A stretch of 64,000 nucleotides of DNA from Vicingaceae bacterium (GCA_028336925.1 JAOKVV010000001.1:1-64000), one strand, 5' to 3'; positions 16,170-25,208 are shown, counted from the stretch's first letter. The notes: generated by a model from the sequence alone, not told the origin. Program-made: numbers and translations.

Positions 16170-17063
16170 TTAGTTAAACAACATCTCCTTTTCGAGGTGT
16201 TTTATAAAACCTGACGCTTTTTTAAACGTTTTAACATTCGATGGAAGTTTTAATGGGGAATGCTCTATTTGAAAACCGGATACGATTACATTTTTACCCT
16301 TAGCATCTTTGCTAAGTTGATTTAGGTATTCTTGTAGTTCAACAGGATCCATAGGCGCGGTAAACGAACCTATGACATAGTTAATACTTGGATGATCTTT
16401 AAGTATTTTTTGTACATCTTCATAAGGCACAAATTGACCTAAATAATAAACCTTATGACCTCTGCTTCTAATTACATAGTATAAAAATAAGAGGCCTAAT
16501 TCATGCATTTCGTGCTCAGGAAGGTATAATAAAAAAGTTCTTGCTTCAGGATGAACGGATTTACATTGATCTATGGCAACGATTATTTTTTGACGTATAA
16601 TGTGCGTAATAAAATGCTCTTGGGCAGGAGATATAGTATCGGTAAGCCATAATGACCCTACTTTAGTTAAAAACGGATAAATTATTTCAATCATAGTCCC
16701 TTCAAGACCTAGCTCATTCACAAAATCGTCCATTTTACGAACGAATGTTGCTTCATCTAAATCCATTAAAGGTTGGAGTAAACTATCTATTTTAGTAACC
16801 GTTGCTGTGTCTGTATCTAAAAATGTTGCAACTTGTTGAGTAATTTCATCTTGTTCTAAACCAGCTATCTTTGAAATTTTAACACCAGCTTTGTTCAATA
16901 TGGATATATTCAACAATCTCTTTAGTTGCTCATTATTGTAGAGACGAAAATTAGTCTCTGTTCGATCAGGCTGAATTAAATCATACCGTTTTTCCCAAAT
17001 TCTAATAGTGTGGGCCTTAATACCTGTAAGCTTCTCAAGATCTTTTATATTATACTTAGCCAT
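16170..17063 (-). CDS. carH: CarH/LitR-type MerR regulator with B12-binding light-sensor domain
   Basis: 297 residues. Residues 3-70 are a MerR-type winged helix (YNIKDLEKLTGIKAHTIRIWEKRY). Residues about 95-165 match the B12-binding helical cap, with the photoreceptor signature W139-x9-E149-H150. Residues 175-297 are the cobalamin-binding Rossmann domain with E185-x-H187-x-x-G190, H187 being the expected lower cobalt ligand. In the studied CarH proteins adenosylcobalamin drives tetramer formation and DNA binding in the dark, and light breaks the tetramer. The residue after the Trp is Leu140, where Thermus CarH has His132. It lies upstream of the sigma-crt operon and divergent from uvrC. Confidence 0.9.
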   Translation of the reverse strand: MAKYNIKDLEKLTGIKAHTIRIWEKRYDLIQPDRTETNFRLYNNEQLKRLLNISILNKAGVKISKIAGLEQDEITQQVATFLDTDTATVTKIDSLLQPLMDLDEATFVRKMDDFVNELGLEGTMIEIIYPFLTKVGSLWLTDTISPAQEHFITHIIRQKIIVAIDQCKSVHPEARTFLLYLPEHEMHELGLLFLYYVIRSRGHKVYYLGQFVPYEDVQKILKDHPSINYVIGSFTAPMDPVELQEYLNQLSKDAKGKNVIVSGFQIEHSPLKLPSNVKTFKKASGFIKHLEKEMLFN

Positions 17064-17115
17064 TATTATAATTTCATAAAATGAATTAATTTAAGAGAAA
17101 CAATGGTTTGATCAT

Positions 17116-17128
17116 ATTGTTTAACCCT
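17116..17128 (-). promoter_or_regulatory. Candidate light-regulon box upstream of carH
   Basis: The plus strand reads ATTGTTTAACCCT: the left half and centre of the palindrome ATTGTTNAACAAT are intact, the right half is degenerate. On the coding strand the core GTTAAACAAT lies 53-62 bases before the carH ATG. It may mediate autoregulation or sigma recognition, and could also affect divergent uvrC. Confidence 0.4.
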
Positions 17129-17182
17129 CAATTAAATAATCATTAGCCCTCGCATTTAGCGATCTCTTTGTAATTTTACCCT

Positions 17183-18985
17183 ATGTCTAACGATTCACTC
17201 AAACCTTTAATACAAAGCGCCCCTAAAAAACCAGGAGTGTATCAGTATTTTGATGCTGAGGGCACAGTGATTTATGTTGGTAAAGCAAAAAACTTAAAAA
17301 ATCGTGTAAACTCCTACTTTAATAAAGATAAACACGAAAGCGGAAAAACTAGCGTGCTAGTAAAAAAAATAGCAGACATAAAATACATAATTGTAGAAAC
17401 AGAATTAGATGCGCTACTACTAGAAAATAACCTCATCAAAAAGTATCAGCCGCGCTATAATGTACTTCTAAAAGATGACAAAACATTTCCATGGATTTGC
17501 ATTAAAAATGAACGGTTTCCGAGAGTTTTTCCCACTCGAACAAAAATAAAAGATGGTTCTGAGTATTACGGCCCTTATGCATCAGTAAAAATGATGAATA
17601 CTGTTCTGGAGTTGATTCGGAAACTCTATCCAATCAGAACGTGTAATTATGCGCTAACTCCTGAAAATATTGCTCAATTTAAATTTAAAACTTGCCTAGA
17701 ATACCACATTGGCAATTGTTTAGGTGCTTGCGAGGGATTTCAAGAAGAAGAAAAGTATAACGCTAACATAAAGGAGGTTAGAAATATCATAAAAGGGAAT
17801 GTTTCTGATATCAGCAAGACACTAAAAGACGAAATGAAGATGTATGCTGAGGCACTAGATTATGAAAATGCCTACAAAATCAAGAAGAAACTAGATGCAT
17901 TAGAAAAGTTTCAGAATAGAAGCACTGTAGTAAGCCCAACCATCAATAATGTAGATGTATTCTCTATCCAAAGTGATGAAAAATATGGCTTTGTCAACTA
18001 TATGAAAGTGGTAAATGGAGCCATTGTACAAGCGCATACCGTAGAATTAAAGAAAAAATTAGACGAAACTGACGAAGAGCTGTTGGCCATTGGTATATTA
18101 GAACTTCGAAATCGATACGATTCTGATTCAAAAGAAATAATTGTTCCGTTAGAGCTCGATTTTAATGTTCCAAATTCCTATTACAACATCCCTCAGCGTG
18201 GTGATAAAAAGAAGCTATTAGAACTTTCTGAGCGCAATGCTAAGTTTTACCGTTTAGAGCACAGAAGACAAGCTGAACGCATAGACCCCGAAAGACATAC
18301 AAAACGAATTCTAGAGCAAATAAAATCTGATTTACGCTTAAAAGAGCTTCCGAGGCACATCGAATGTTTTGACAACTCAAACATTCAAGGAACACATCCA
18401 GTAGCAGCTTGTGTGGTATTTAAAAATGCCAAACCATCTAAAAAAGATTATCGTCGCTTTAATATTAAAACGGTAGTTGGCCCTGATGATTTTGCATCTA
18501 TGGAAGAGGTGGTTTATCGACGGTATAAGCGATTAAAGGAAGAAGGAGAGTCATTGCCACAACTTATCGTAATTGATGGTGGAAAAGGGCAGCTTGGAGC
18601 GTCTTTAAAAGCACTAGAAAAACTGGATTTAAGAGGAGAAATTGCGATAGTAGGCATTGCCAAGCGATTAGAAGAAATCTTTTTTCCAGGAGATTCATTG
18701 CCGTTATACTTGAAAAAGACTTCAGAAAGCTTGAAAGTGATACAACAACTCAGAAATGAAGCTCACCGATTCGGCATTACACACCACAGAAATAGAAGAT
18801 CCAAAACGGCTATACGATCAGAATTATCTGAGATTAAAGGAATAGGTGAAAAAACTGCAACAGAACTTTTGCAGCGATTTAAATCAGTAAAGCGAATTAA
18901 AGAAGCAAATCAAAAAGACCTAGAAGAAATAGTAGGATTCAGTAAGGCTAAAATCGTTTTTGATCATTTTAATAGAAATCAATAA
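17183..18985 (+). CDS. uvrC: UvrABC excinuclease subunit C
   Basis: 600 residues, normal UvrC length. The N-terminal GIY-YIG nuclease domain reads GVYQYFDAEGTVIYVGKAKNLKNRV (core GTVIYVGKAKNLKNR). A UVR motif stands around residues 205-240, then the RNase H-like endonuclease domain with ECFDNSNIQG and VIDGGKGQL. A C-terminal helix-hairpin-helix pair carries EIKGIGEKTATELL. It makes the dual incision during nucleotide excision repair. It is divergent from carH and monocistronic here, adding light-independent repair to the photolyase island. Confidence 0.97.
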   Translation: MSNDSLKPLIQSAPKKPGVYQYFDAEGTVIYVGKAKNLKNRVNSYFNKDKHESGKTSVLVKKIADIKYIIVETELDALLLENNLIKKYQPRYNVLLKDDKTFPWICIKNERFPRVFPTRTKIKDGSEYYGPYASVKMMNTVLELIRKLYPIRTCNYALTPENIAQFKFKTCLEYHIGNCLGACEGFQEEEKYNANIKEVRNIIKGNVSDISKTLKDEMKMYAEALDYENAYKIKKKLDALEKFQNRSTVVSPTINNVDVFSIQSDEKYGFVNYMKVVNGAIVQAHTVELKKKLDETDEELLAIGILELRNRYDSDSKEIIVPLELDFNVPNSYYNIPQRGDKKKLLELSERNAKFYRLEHRRQAERIDPERHTKRILEQIKSDLRLKELPRHIECFDNSNIQGTHPVAACVVFKNAKPSKKDYRRFNIKTVVGPDDFASMEEVVYRRYKRLKEEGESLPQLIVIDGGKGQLGASLKALEKLDLRGEIAIVGIAKRLEEIFFPGDSLPLYLKKTSESLKVIQQLRNEAHRFGITHHRNRRSKTAIRSELSEIKGIGEKTATELLQRFKSVKRIKEANQKDLEEIVGFSKAKIVFDHFNRNQ

Positions 18986-19033
18986 TTCAATATAGCAATT
19001 AATCAAGATAACAATGCATTGGTTCTACCTTCC

Positions 19034-20041
19034 CTAGGTCAACTTATCAGTTAGTATCCTCATTTCTATAGCTGGGCTAATTTTCTCATATAAAATACGA
19101 TACACTGCATCAGCAATTGGGATGTCCACTCCGAATTTCTTATTGATTTCTATGATACTCTTTACAGCATAGTATCCTTCTGCTGTCATGTTCATTTCAA
19201 ACTGTGCCGATTTAACCGAATACCCTTTGCCAACCATGCTTCCAAAGGTTCTATTTCTAGAAAATTGGGAATACGCGGTTACCAACAAATCACCTAAATA
19301 AGCTGAAGACTTCACATCTCTGTGCACAGGATTTACCTCATCTACGAAACGCTCTATCTCTTGAATAGCATTAGCAATGAGTACAGCTTGAAAATTATCG
19401 CCATATCCTAAGCCATGGCAAATACCTGCTGCAACAGCATATACATTTTTCAAAACTGCCGACAGCTCGCTTCCAAAAAGATCATCTGAAGTAGAAACTT
19501 TAATGTATCTACATTCAAACATGCTCGCCATTGTAGCAGCTTTTTCTTCGTCCTGACACGCAAATGTTAAATATGAAAGTCGCTCCAAAGCAACCTCTTC
19601 TGCGTGGCAAGGCCCACAAATAATACCTATATTCTCATAAGGTGTGCCGAATTGCTTGTGAAAATACCTTGCCGGAATAGCATGATACTCCGGGACAATT
19701 CCTTTAATTGCCGAAAAAATAACTTTATTCTCAAGTCCCAAAGAGCCTTTGCCTTCAAACACATCAGATAAAAAAGCAGCAGGTGTTCCCATTACTATCC
19801 ACTCAGAAGAATCCAATACTTCCTCTAAATTATTGCTTACTTCTATCTTTTCCTTTTCAAATTGGATAGAAGAAAGGTAACGTGGATTATGATGGTATTT
19901 GTTGATGTAATTTGCTTTATCAGGATTTCGCATCCACCAATATACCTTACCTTCAATGTTGTTGCACAGCATTTTAACAATAGCCGTAGCCCAACTTCCT
20001 CCACCAATTACGGCAATATTTTTTGGTTTATTCAATTCCAT
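19034..20041 (-). CDS. gpsA: NAD(P)-dependent glycerol-3-phosphate dehydrogenase
   Basis: 335 residues from the ATG at 20041. A TTG nine bases upstream is in frame but lies within the likely promoter, so ATG is preferred. The nucleotide-binding motif IAVIGGGSWATAI, the GxxKG-type block FSAIKGIVPE, the GPCHAEEV motif and the catalytic-lysine region LKNVYAVAAGI are all visible. The enzyme makes sn-glycerol-3-phosphate from dihydroxyacetone phosphate for phospholipid synthesis in the cytosol. It follows lysS by 47 bases in the same direction. Confidence 0.95.
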   Translation of the reverse strand: MELNKPKNIAVIGGGSWATAIVKMLCNNIEGKVYWWMRNPDKANYINKYHHNPRYLSSIQFEKEKIEVSNNLEEVLDSSEWIVMGTPAAFLSDVFEGKGSLGLENKVIFSAIKGIVPEYHAIPARYFHKQFGTPYENIGIICGPCHAEEVALERLSYLTFACQDEEKAATMASMFECRYIKVSTSDDLFGSELSAVLKNVYAVAAGICHGLGYGDNFQAVLIANAIQEIERFVDEVNPVHRDVKSSAYLGDLLVTAYSQFSRNRTFGSMVGKGYSVKSAQFEMNMTAEGYYAVKSIIEINKKFGVDIPIADAVYRILYEKISPAIEMRILTDKLT

Positions 20042-20047
20042 AGTTAA

Positions 20048-20055
20048 CAAATATA
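20048..20055 (-). promoter_or_regulatory. Candidate -7 element for gpsA
   Basis: The minus strand reads TATATTTG and ends six bases before the gpsA ATG. If used, the transcript would be practically leaderless. It supports the ATG at 20041 over the upstream TTG. Confidence 0.35.
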
Positions 20056-20088
20056 GCTAAAACACCCTTGATGCCATAAAAACTTATT

Positions 20089-21822
20089 TTAAGCTTCTAT
20101 TAATGTAATTTCTGCTTGACCTTCCGCATTTTTAGCAATGGAAATAACACCCATTTCTCTCAGGGTTTTCAAGCCTTTATCCCACTTTTTATTGCTTATT
20201 TCAGTCGTTGATTGAATCGCATCCTTTGCAGCGCCAATTTCCATCGTTTTGTTGGATTTTAAATACGCTACAATTGCTTTTTCATCATCATTAAGTACCA
20301 GTGCTTTTTCTTTTTTCTGTGCACGCATTTGTGGGAAAAACAACACATCTTGAATCGAATTAGAATTGGTCATAATCATAGAAAGTCGATCGATACCAAT
20401 ACCTAAACCAGCCGTAGGTGGCATTCCGTATTCTATCGCTCTTAAAAAGTCTTCATCCAAAACCATCGCTTCTTCATCTCCTCTTTTACCCAATTCTATT
20501 TGCTCTTCAAATCGCTCACGCTGATCGATTGGATCGTTTAATTCAGAGAATGCATTACAAATTTCCTTTCCATTACAAATAGCCTCAAATCGCTCTACTA
20601 ACCCTTCTTTCTCCCTATGTTTCTTTGCTAACGGCGACATTTCAACCGGATAATCGGTAATAAATGTTGGCTGAATAAGCTTAGGCTCACAAAACTCTCC
20701 AAATATTTCGTCTATTAATTTCCCTCTACCCATTGTTTCATCAACCTCAACTCCTAGCTTTTCAGCAGTAGCTTTCATTTCAGCCTCAGTCATTTCAGAA
20801 ACATCTATGCCTGCAAAATGCTCAATAGCCCCATACATGGTAAAACGCTTCCAAGGTCGTTGGAAATTGATTACATTCTCCCCTACCTGAACTTCTGTTT
20901 TACCGTGAATATCCATGGCTATTTTTTCTACCATTTCTTCCACAAGATTCATCATCCATTCATAATCTTTATAGGCTACATATAACTCCATTTGAGTAAA
21001 CTCTGGATTATGAAAACGACTCATTCCTTCGTTTCTAAAATCTTTCGCGAATTCATAAACGCCATCAAATCCACCAACTATTAACCGCTTTAGATATAAC
21101 TCATTTGCAATTCGCAAATAAAGCGGCATGTCTAACGTGTTGTGATGCGTTTTGAAAGGACGAGCTGCTGCGCCACCATAAATAGGCTGTAGGATAGGTG
21201 TTTCAACCTCCATATAGCCTTTGTTGTTTAGGTAGTTACGCATAGAGTTTGTCAGCTGCGTTCGTTTTATAAAGGCATCCTTTACATGTGGATTTACTAT
21301 TAAATCTACATACCTCTGACGATACCTTGTTTCAGGATCATTGAATCCATCATGAATATTTCCATCCTTATCAGTTTTTACAATAGGAATTGGACGAAGT
21401 GACTTAGTTAACAAAACCAGTTCAGTAGCATGAATGGTAATTTCTCCAACTTGAGTTGTGAAAACATATCCTTTAATTCCAATGATATCTCCAATATCTA
21501 ATAACTTTTTATACACGTCATTGTAAAGTGTTTTATCGTCTCCTGGACAAATTTCATCACGGTTTACATAAACTTGTATACGGCCTGTAGAATCTTGTAT
21601 TTCAGAAAAAGAAGCTTTTCCCATTACGCGGGTTCCCATCAGTCTACCTGCAATACAAATACTTTTATAAGACAATTTGTCACGCTCATAATTCTCATGA
21701 ATGTCTTTGGCGGTAACATCTACCGGAAATAAATCTGCAGGATATGGATTAATGCCTAGATCTTTTATTTTCTTAAGTGCGTCTCGTCTTACAATTTCTT
21801 GTTCTGATAGTTCTCTCTGCAT
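20089..21822 (-). CDS. lysS: Lysyl-tRNA synthetase, class II
   Basis: 577 residues: an N-terminal OB-fold anticodon-binding domain (about 55-150) and a class II catalytic core. Class II motif 2 is visible as [20 protein letters not shown]-type residues ([15 protein letters not shown]) and motif 3 as [13 protein letters not shown]. About 75 extra C-terminal residues after the usual end (from [12 protein letters not shown]) form a small winged-helix-like appendage seen in many Bacteroidota LysS. It charges tRNA-Lys. A TATCTTTG -7 element lies 20-27 bases upstream. Confidence 0.96.
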   Translation of the reverse strand: MQRELSEQEIVRRDALKKIKDLGINPYPADLFPVDVTAKDIHENYERDKLSYKSICIAGRLMGTRVMGKASFSEIQDSTGRIQVYVNRDEICPGDDKTLYNDVYKKLLDIGDIIGIKGYVFTTQVGEITIHATELVLLTKSLRPIPIVKTDKDGNIHDGFNDPETRYRQRYVDLIVNPHVKDAFIKRTQLTNSMRNYLNNKGYMEVETPILQPIYGGAAARPFKTHHNTLDMPLYLRIANELYLKRLIVGGFDGVYEFAKDFRNEGMSRFHNPEFTQMELYVAYKDYEWMMNLVEEMVEKIAMDIHGKTEVQVGENVINFQRPWKRFTMYGAIEHFAGIDVSEMTEAEMKATAEKLGVEVDETMGRGKLIDEIFGEFCEPKLIQPTFITDYPVEMSPLAKKHREKEGLVERFEAICNGKEICNAFSELNDPIDQRERFEEQIELGKRGDEEAMVLDEDFLRAIEYGMPPTAGLGIGIDRLSMIMTNSNSIQDVLFFPQMRAQKKEKALVLNDDEKAIVAYLKSNKTMEIGAAKDAIQSTTEISNKKWDKGLKTLREMGVISIAKNAEGQAEITLIEA

Positions 21823-21841
21823 TTGTAATTTTAAATTTTTG

Positions 21842-21849
21842 CAAAGATA
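21842..21849 (-). promoter_or_regulatory. Candidate -7 element for lysS
   Basis: The minus strand reads TATCTTTG, an exact consensus. The expected -33 region falls inside the terminal inverted repeat of element B, which begins at 21856, so the insertion may have replaced or supplied the upstream promoter half. Confidence 0.45.
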
Positions 21850-21855
21850 TTAAAA

Positions 21856-22220
21856 CATTGTTGTCCGATTAAAATTTGTGAATTGAATATGAATTTGTGT
21901 TGTCGCTTGAATTTAGTTGTTGAAGTAAAATGTTTCTATGATGTTCTTTTGTCTTACCACCTTTTGAACAGGGACGGACAAAGGGCCAAAATCAACCAGC
22001 CTTCCTTGCCGCAGGCAGGAAATTCAAGGCCGTTCCTTAGATTATATTTGAATTGATAGGTTCCTTTAACTCCTTTGAGTTTAAAGTTAAAAAGTAAGAC
22101 CCTAATAACTTTTATCAGATAGTGATTTAATTTTCCCAAATTATGCGCTTAATATAAAATTGCTATACCTACAAGACTTAATAATTAGATATGCTTTTGT
22201 TTTTTTATCGGACACTAATG
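21856..22220. mobile_element. MITE-like element with terminal inverted repeats (repeat copy B)
   Basis: The 365-bp segment starts CATTGTTGTCCGATTAAAA (21856-21874) and ends with the reverse complement of CATTAGTGTCCGATAAAAA (22202-22220). The two ends are 19-bp inverted repeats with three mismatches. Positions 22023-22220 match copy A. Inside there is a GC-rich hairpin (CCTTGCC GCA GGCAGG, about 22004-22019). No transposase frame is present; the 61-codon frame at 21954-22139 is not convincing. It occupies most of the gap 21823-22309 between lysS and the sugar-phosphate isomerase gene. Confidence 0.6.
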
Positions 22221-22309
22221 AAATTAAAAGAAAGAATACTATTTTCTAGAGCACCGCGCTTAGTAATCTACCATTTTTTCTGTTATTTTGTGAATTAAAA
22301 TTTTTTATC

Positions 22310-23299
22310 ATGATAGATAACTTAATCGCTGATTTTTCTAAACACCTGACACAAGCATTAGAAATTGCAAAAGCAACCCAATTTAAGTCTTCCGACAAAA
22401 CGTTTAACAACGTATTAATTTGTGGACTAGGAGGTTCAGGAATTGGCGGAACAATTGTTTCTCAACTAGTCAATAGTTCAGCTGAGTGTCCGATTGTGGT
22501 CAATAAAAACTATATAATTCCGAATTTTGTAAACGAAAACACCCTAGTGCTTTGTTGTTCTTATTCAGGAAATACAGAAGAAACCCTTGTAATGTACGAA
22601 TCGGCTAAAAAGAAAGGGGCTGAAATAGTTGTTATTAGTTCAGGTGGAAAATTCATAGAGCTTGCAAAAGAATACAATCATAATTATATTCAAATTCCTG
22701 GAGATTTTCCGCCAAGAGCAGCATTTGGTTTATCATTCCCGCAAATAATTCAAGTATTAGCATTTTATAAAATAATTCCAAACAACCATAGATCTGAAAT
22801 TTTAAAGGCAGTTGATTTAATAAATAAAGAAGAATTAGCCATAAAAACAGAGGCTAAAGAAATTGCACGACAACTTGTTGGAAAAACTCCAATTATTTAT
22901 GCTGATGCCACAATGGGAGGTGTTGCTATACGTTTTAGACAACAACTTAATGAAAATGGTAAAATGTTGTGTTGGCACCATGTTATTCCAGAAATGAATC
23001 ACAATGAACTAGTTGGTTGGACTGAAAAGATTGACGACAAAGTTGTTGTTTTATTGAAAACAGGCCTGGATTATACGAGAAATCAAAAGAGAATGGAGTA
23101 TAATAAAGAAAATATTATATCCAACTGCACTAATAACATAATTGAAATTAATTCCAAAGGAGATTCGTTATTAGAAAATTTCATCTATCACATACATCTT
23201 GAGGATTGGGTTTCCTTTTTTGTTGCCGATTTCAAAAAAATTGATGCTGTTGAGGTAAATGTTATCGATGGATTAAAGAACTTCCTTTCTACTATTTAA
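22310..23299 (+). CDS. Bifunctional phosphoglucose/phosphomannose isomerase
   Basis: 329 residues with two SIS domains. The first has GLGGSGIGGTIV (about 42-53) and CSYSGNTEETL (about 82-92). The second has a conserved EMNHNELVGW block (about 229-238), the signature that separates the bifunctional PGI/PMI family from ordinary Pgi. It interconverts glucose-6-phosphate or mannose-6-phosphate with fructose-6-phosphate. The gene lies just downstream of the MITE-like element and 21 bases before the serine hydrolase gene. Confidence 0.88.
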   Translation: MIDNLIADFSKHLTQALEIAKATQFKSSDKTFNNVLICGLGGSGIGGTIVSQLVNSSAECPIVVNKNYIIPNFVNENTLVLCCSYSGNTEETLVMYESAKKKGAEIVVISSGGKFIELAKEYNHNYIQIPGDFPPRAAFGLSFPQIIQVLAFYKIIPNNHRSEILKAVDLINKEELAIKTEAKEIARQLVGKTPIIYADATMGGVAIRFRQQLNENGKMLCWHHVIPEMNHNELVGWTEKIDDKVVVLLKTGLDYTRNQKRMEYNKENIISNCTNNIIEINSKGDSLLENFIYHIHLEDWVSFFVADFKKIDAVEVNVIDGLKNFLSTI

Positions 23300-23320
23300 A
23301 TTTCTTAAATTGCCTTTAAT

Positions 23321-24481
23321 ATGAAAAAGGTAATAAATGGATTTCTAACGCTTATTGGTTTCATTGGCTTAGTCTGTCTACTAACATTTGTTACTGGTAA
23401 TAGTCATTTGATAAAAGCGGTCACCAATACCTATCTCTTAGGAAGATCTGGACCCAGTATTGATGAATACGCTATTTTTGATAATCGAATAGTACGAAAA
23501 TCAACCCATCCGGTCTCTTGGAAAGAAAAAAAACCCACTGTTTTAAATGGGTTATTACCTAAAGAAGAGGCTTATCATAAGAGTTTTAATACAGCAGCAT
23601 TCCTAGTTATAAAAAGCGATACAATCCTTTTTGAAAAATACTGGGAAAACTACTCTGATAGTAGCTTAACAAACTCATTTTCAGTTGCAAAATCTTTCAT
23701 TGGCTTGACTGTTGGAGCAGCTATACAAGATGGCTATATTAAAAGTGTACACCAGCCTATATATGAATTTTTACCTGAATATAATACTGAAAAAGGAAGA
23801 TTGATTACCATCAAACACCTGCTACAAATGACATCAGGGATTGATTTTGGAGAAAGCTACGGCGATCCATTTGGTTTTATGGCGAAAGCTTATTACGGTA
23901 AAAATTTACACGAAATTACGGTAGAAAAATTGCCAATTAGAATAGCAGGTGGCACATGGGAATACCAAGGAGGAAACACACTACTGCTCAGTTTTATAAT
24001 AGAAAAAGCAACCGGAAAAAAGGTGGCAGAATATTTCAGTGAGAAAATTTGGCAACCGATCGGTGCTGAAAATGATGCTCTTTGGAATTTAGATACAAAG
24101 AATGGCCGAGAAAAAGCTTATTGTTGTTTTTATAGCAATGCGCGCGATTTCGCAAAAGTGGGAAAGTTATACCACCAGAATGGATTTTTCAATCACCTTA
24201 AAGTACTCCCTGAATCGTATATTTTAGACAGCAAAAGAAGTGTTAACTTAGAAGATTCAGAAGGAAACTTGGTAGACTATTATGGTTATCAGTGGTGGAT
24301 AACTGAATTTGAGGGAGAAACAATTCATTATGCTCGAGGAATCTTAGGGCAGTATATCGTGATTTTGCCAGAAGAAGATCTGATATTTGTTCGACTCGGA
24401 AAGTTGCGATCTGAAGAAAAAATCAATCATGTGCCAAGCGATTTAATCGAATACATAAAAATGGCCAAACGACTTAAATAA
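23321..24481 (+). CDS. Beta-lactamase/penicillin-binding-like serine hydrolase
   Basis: 386 residues. An N-terminal hydrophobic segment (about 5-26) serves as a signal anchor. The class C beta-lactamase fold motifs are SVAKSF (SxxK, about 123-128), a YSN tyrosine motif (about 265) and a HYARGILG block (HxxG, about 340) near the C-terminus. Family members include esterases and D-aminopeptidases, so true beta-lactam hydrolysis should not be assumed. It probably acts in the periplasm or on the outer face of the inner membrane. It precedes the rhodanese operon by six bases. Confidence 0.85.
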   Translation: MKKVINGFLTLIGFIGLVCLLTFVTGNSHLIKAVTNTYLLGRSGPSIDEYAIFDNRIVRKSTHPVSWKEKKPTVLNGLLPKEEAYHKSFNTAAFLVIKSDTILFEKYWENYSDSSLTNSFSVAKSFIGLTVGAAIQDGYIKSVHQPIYEFLPEYNTEKGRLITIKHLLQMTSGIDFGESYGDPFGFMAKAYYGKNLHEITVEKLPIRIAGGTWEYQGGNTLLLSFIIEKATGKKVAEYFSEKIWQPIGAENDALWNLDTKNGREKAYCCFYSNARDFAKVGKLYHQNGFFNHLKVLPESYILDSKRSVNLEDSEGNLVDYYGYQWWITEFEGETIHYARGILGQYIVILPEEDLIFVRLGKLRSEEKINHVPSDLIEYIKMAKRLK

Positions 24482-24487
24482 ATAAAA

Positions 24488-24727
24488 ATGAAAAATGTAG
24501 TTGATGTAAGAACGACTGAAGAATTTGAAGATGAACATCTAGAAGGAAGTATAAATATACCACTGCATGAAGTGCCAGAACGATTAGAAGAGTTTAAACA
24601 AATGCCACAACCAATTACTTTGGTTTGTAAAAGTGGTTACAGAAGTGGAGAAGCGTCTAATTATCTGAAGCAATTTGACATAGATTGTGAAAATGGTGGT
24701 GGATGGACTGGTTTATTGGAGGATTAA
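24488..24727 (+). CDS. Single-domain rhodanese-like protein
   Basis: 79 residues, a minimal rhodanese domain. The CH2A-like VDVRTTEEFEDEHLEGSINIP block (core VDVRTTEEF) and the active-site loop CKSGYRSG with the persulfide-forming cysteine (about residue 47) are both present. It likely transfers sulfane sulfur to thiol acceptors in the cytoplasm. It opens a tightly spaced rightward unit with the heme-binding protein four bases downstream. Confidence 0.88.
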   Translation: MKNVVDVRTTEEFEDEHLEGSINIPLHEVPERLEEFKQMPQPITLVCKSGYRSGEASNYLKQFDIDCENGGGWTGLLED

Positions 24728-24730
24728 TTG

Positions 24731-25204
24731 ATGAAAAAGAAAATTTTATTAGCAATAGCTGCTGTATTAGTGATTATACAATTTTTTAGAATTGATAAAA
24801 GTGCTCCTGAATACAATTCAGAAGACGACTTTTTTCAGCACCATGTGGCGACTAAAGAAGTGCAACTTTTGATAGAAACTACCTGCTATGATTGCCATTC
24901 ATATAAAACCAACTATACTTTTTACAGTGAAATAGCTCCTGTTTCTTGGTGGTTGGCGGATCATATTGAGGATGGACGAAAACATTTGAATTTTAGCTCT
25001 TGGGGTACTTATGAGTTTAAAAAAGCTGCTCATAAGCTTGAGGAATGTTTTGAAGAAGTAGAAGAAGGTGAAATGCCATTATGGTCGTATAAATTGACTC
25101 ATTTTGATGCGCAGCTAACTGATCAAGAAAGAAATACAATAGTAATTTGGTTTAAATCGCAATACGATTTTATGAAGTCTGCAAATCAATCAGCCAATAA
25201 TTAA
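24731..25204 (+). CDS. Haem-binding domain protein with CxxCH motif
   Basis: 157 residues from the ATG at 24731; an adjacent TTG at 24728 is in frame but unnecessary. One N-terminal hydrophobic segment (about 4-20) exports or anchors it. The domain contains a c-type haem attachment motif CYDCH (about 53-57) followed by SYKTNYTFYSEIAPVSWW-type residues (YSEIAPVSWW), characteristic of the Bacteroidota haem-binding domain family (PF14376-like). It is expected in the periplasm as a small cytochrome-like electron carrier or haem sensor. Confidence 0.85.
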   Translation: MKKKILLAIAAVLVIIQFFRIDKSAPEYNSEDDFFQHHVATKEVQLLIETTCYDCHSYKTNYTFYSEIAPVSWWLADHIEDGRKHLNFSSWGTYEFKKAAHKLEECFEEVEEGEMPLWSYKLTHFDAQLTDQERNTIVIWFKSQYDFMKSANQSANN

Positions 25205-25208
25205 AAAA

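Noticed and set aside
21954-22139. 61-codon minus-strand frame inside repeat B
   Set aside because: It lies wholly in repetitive non-coding sequence, and the frame is not kept in copy A.
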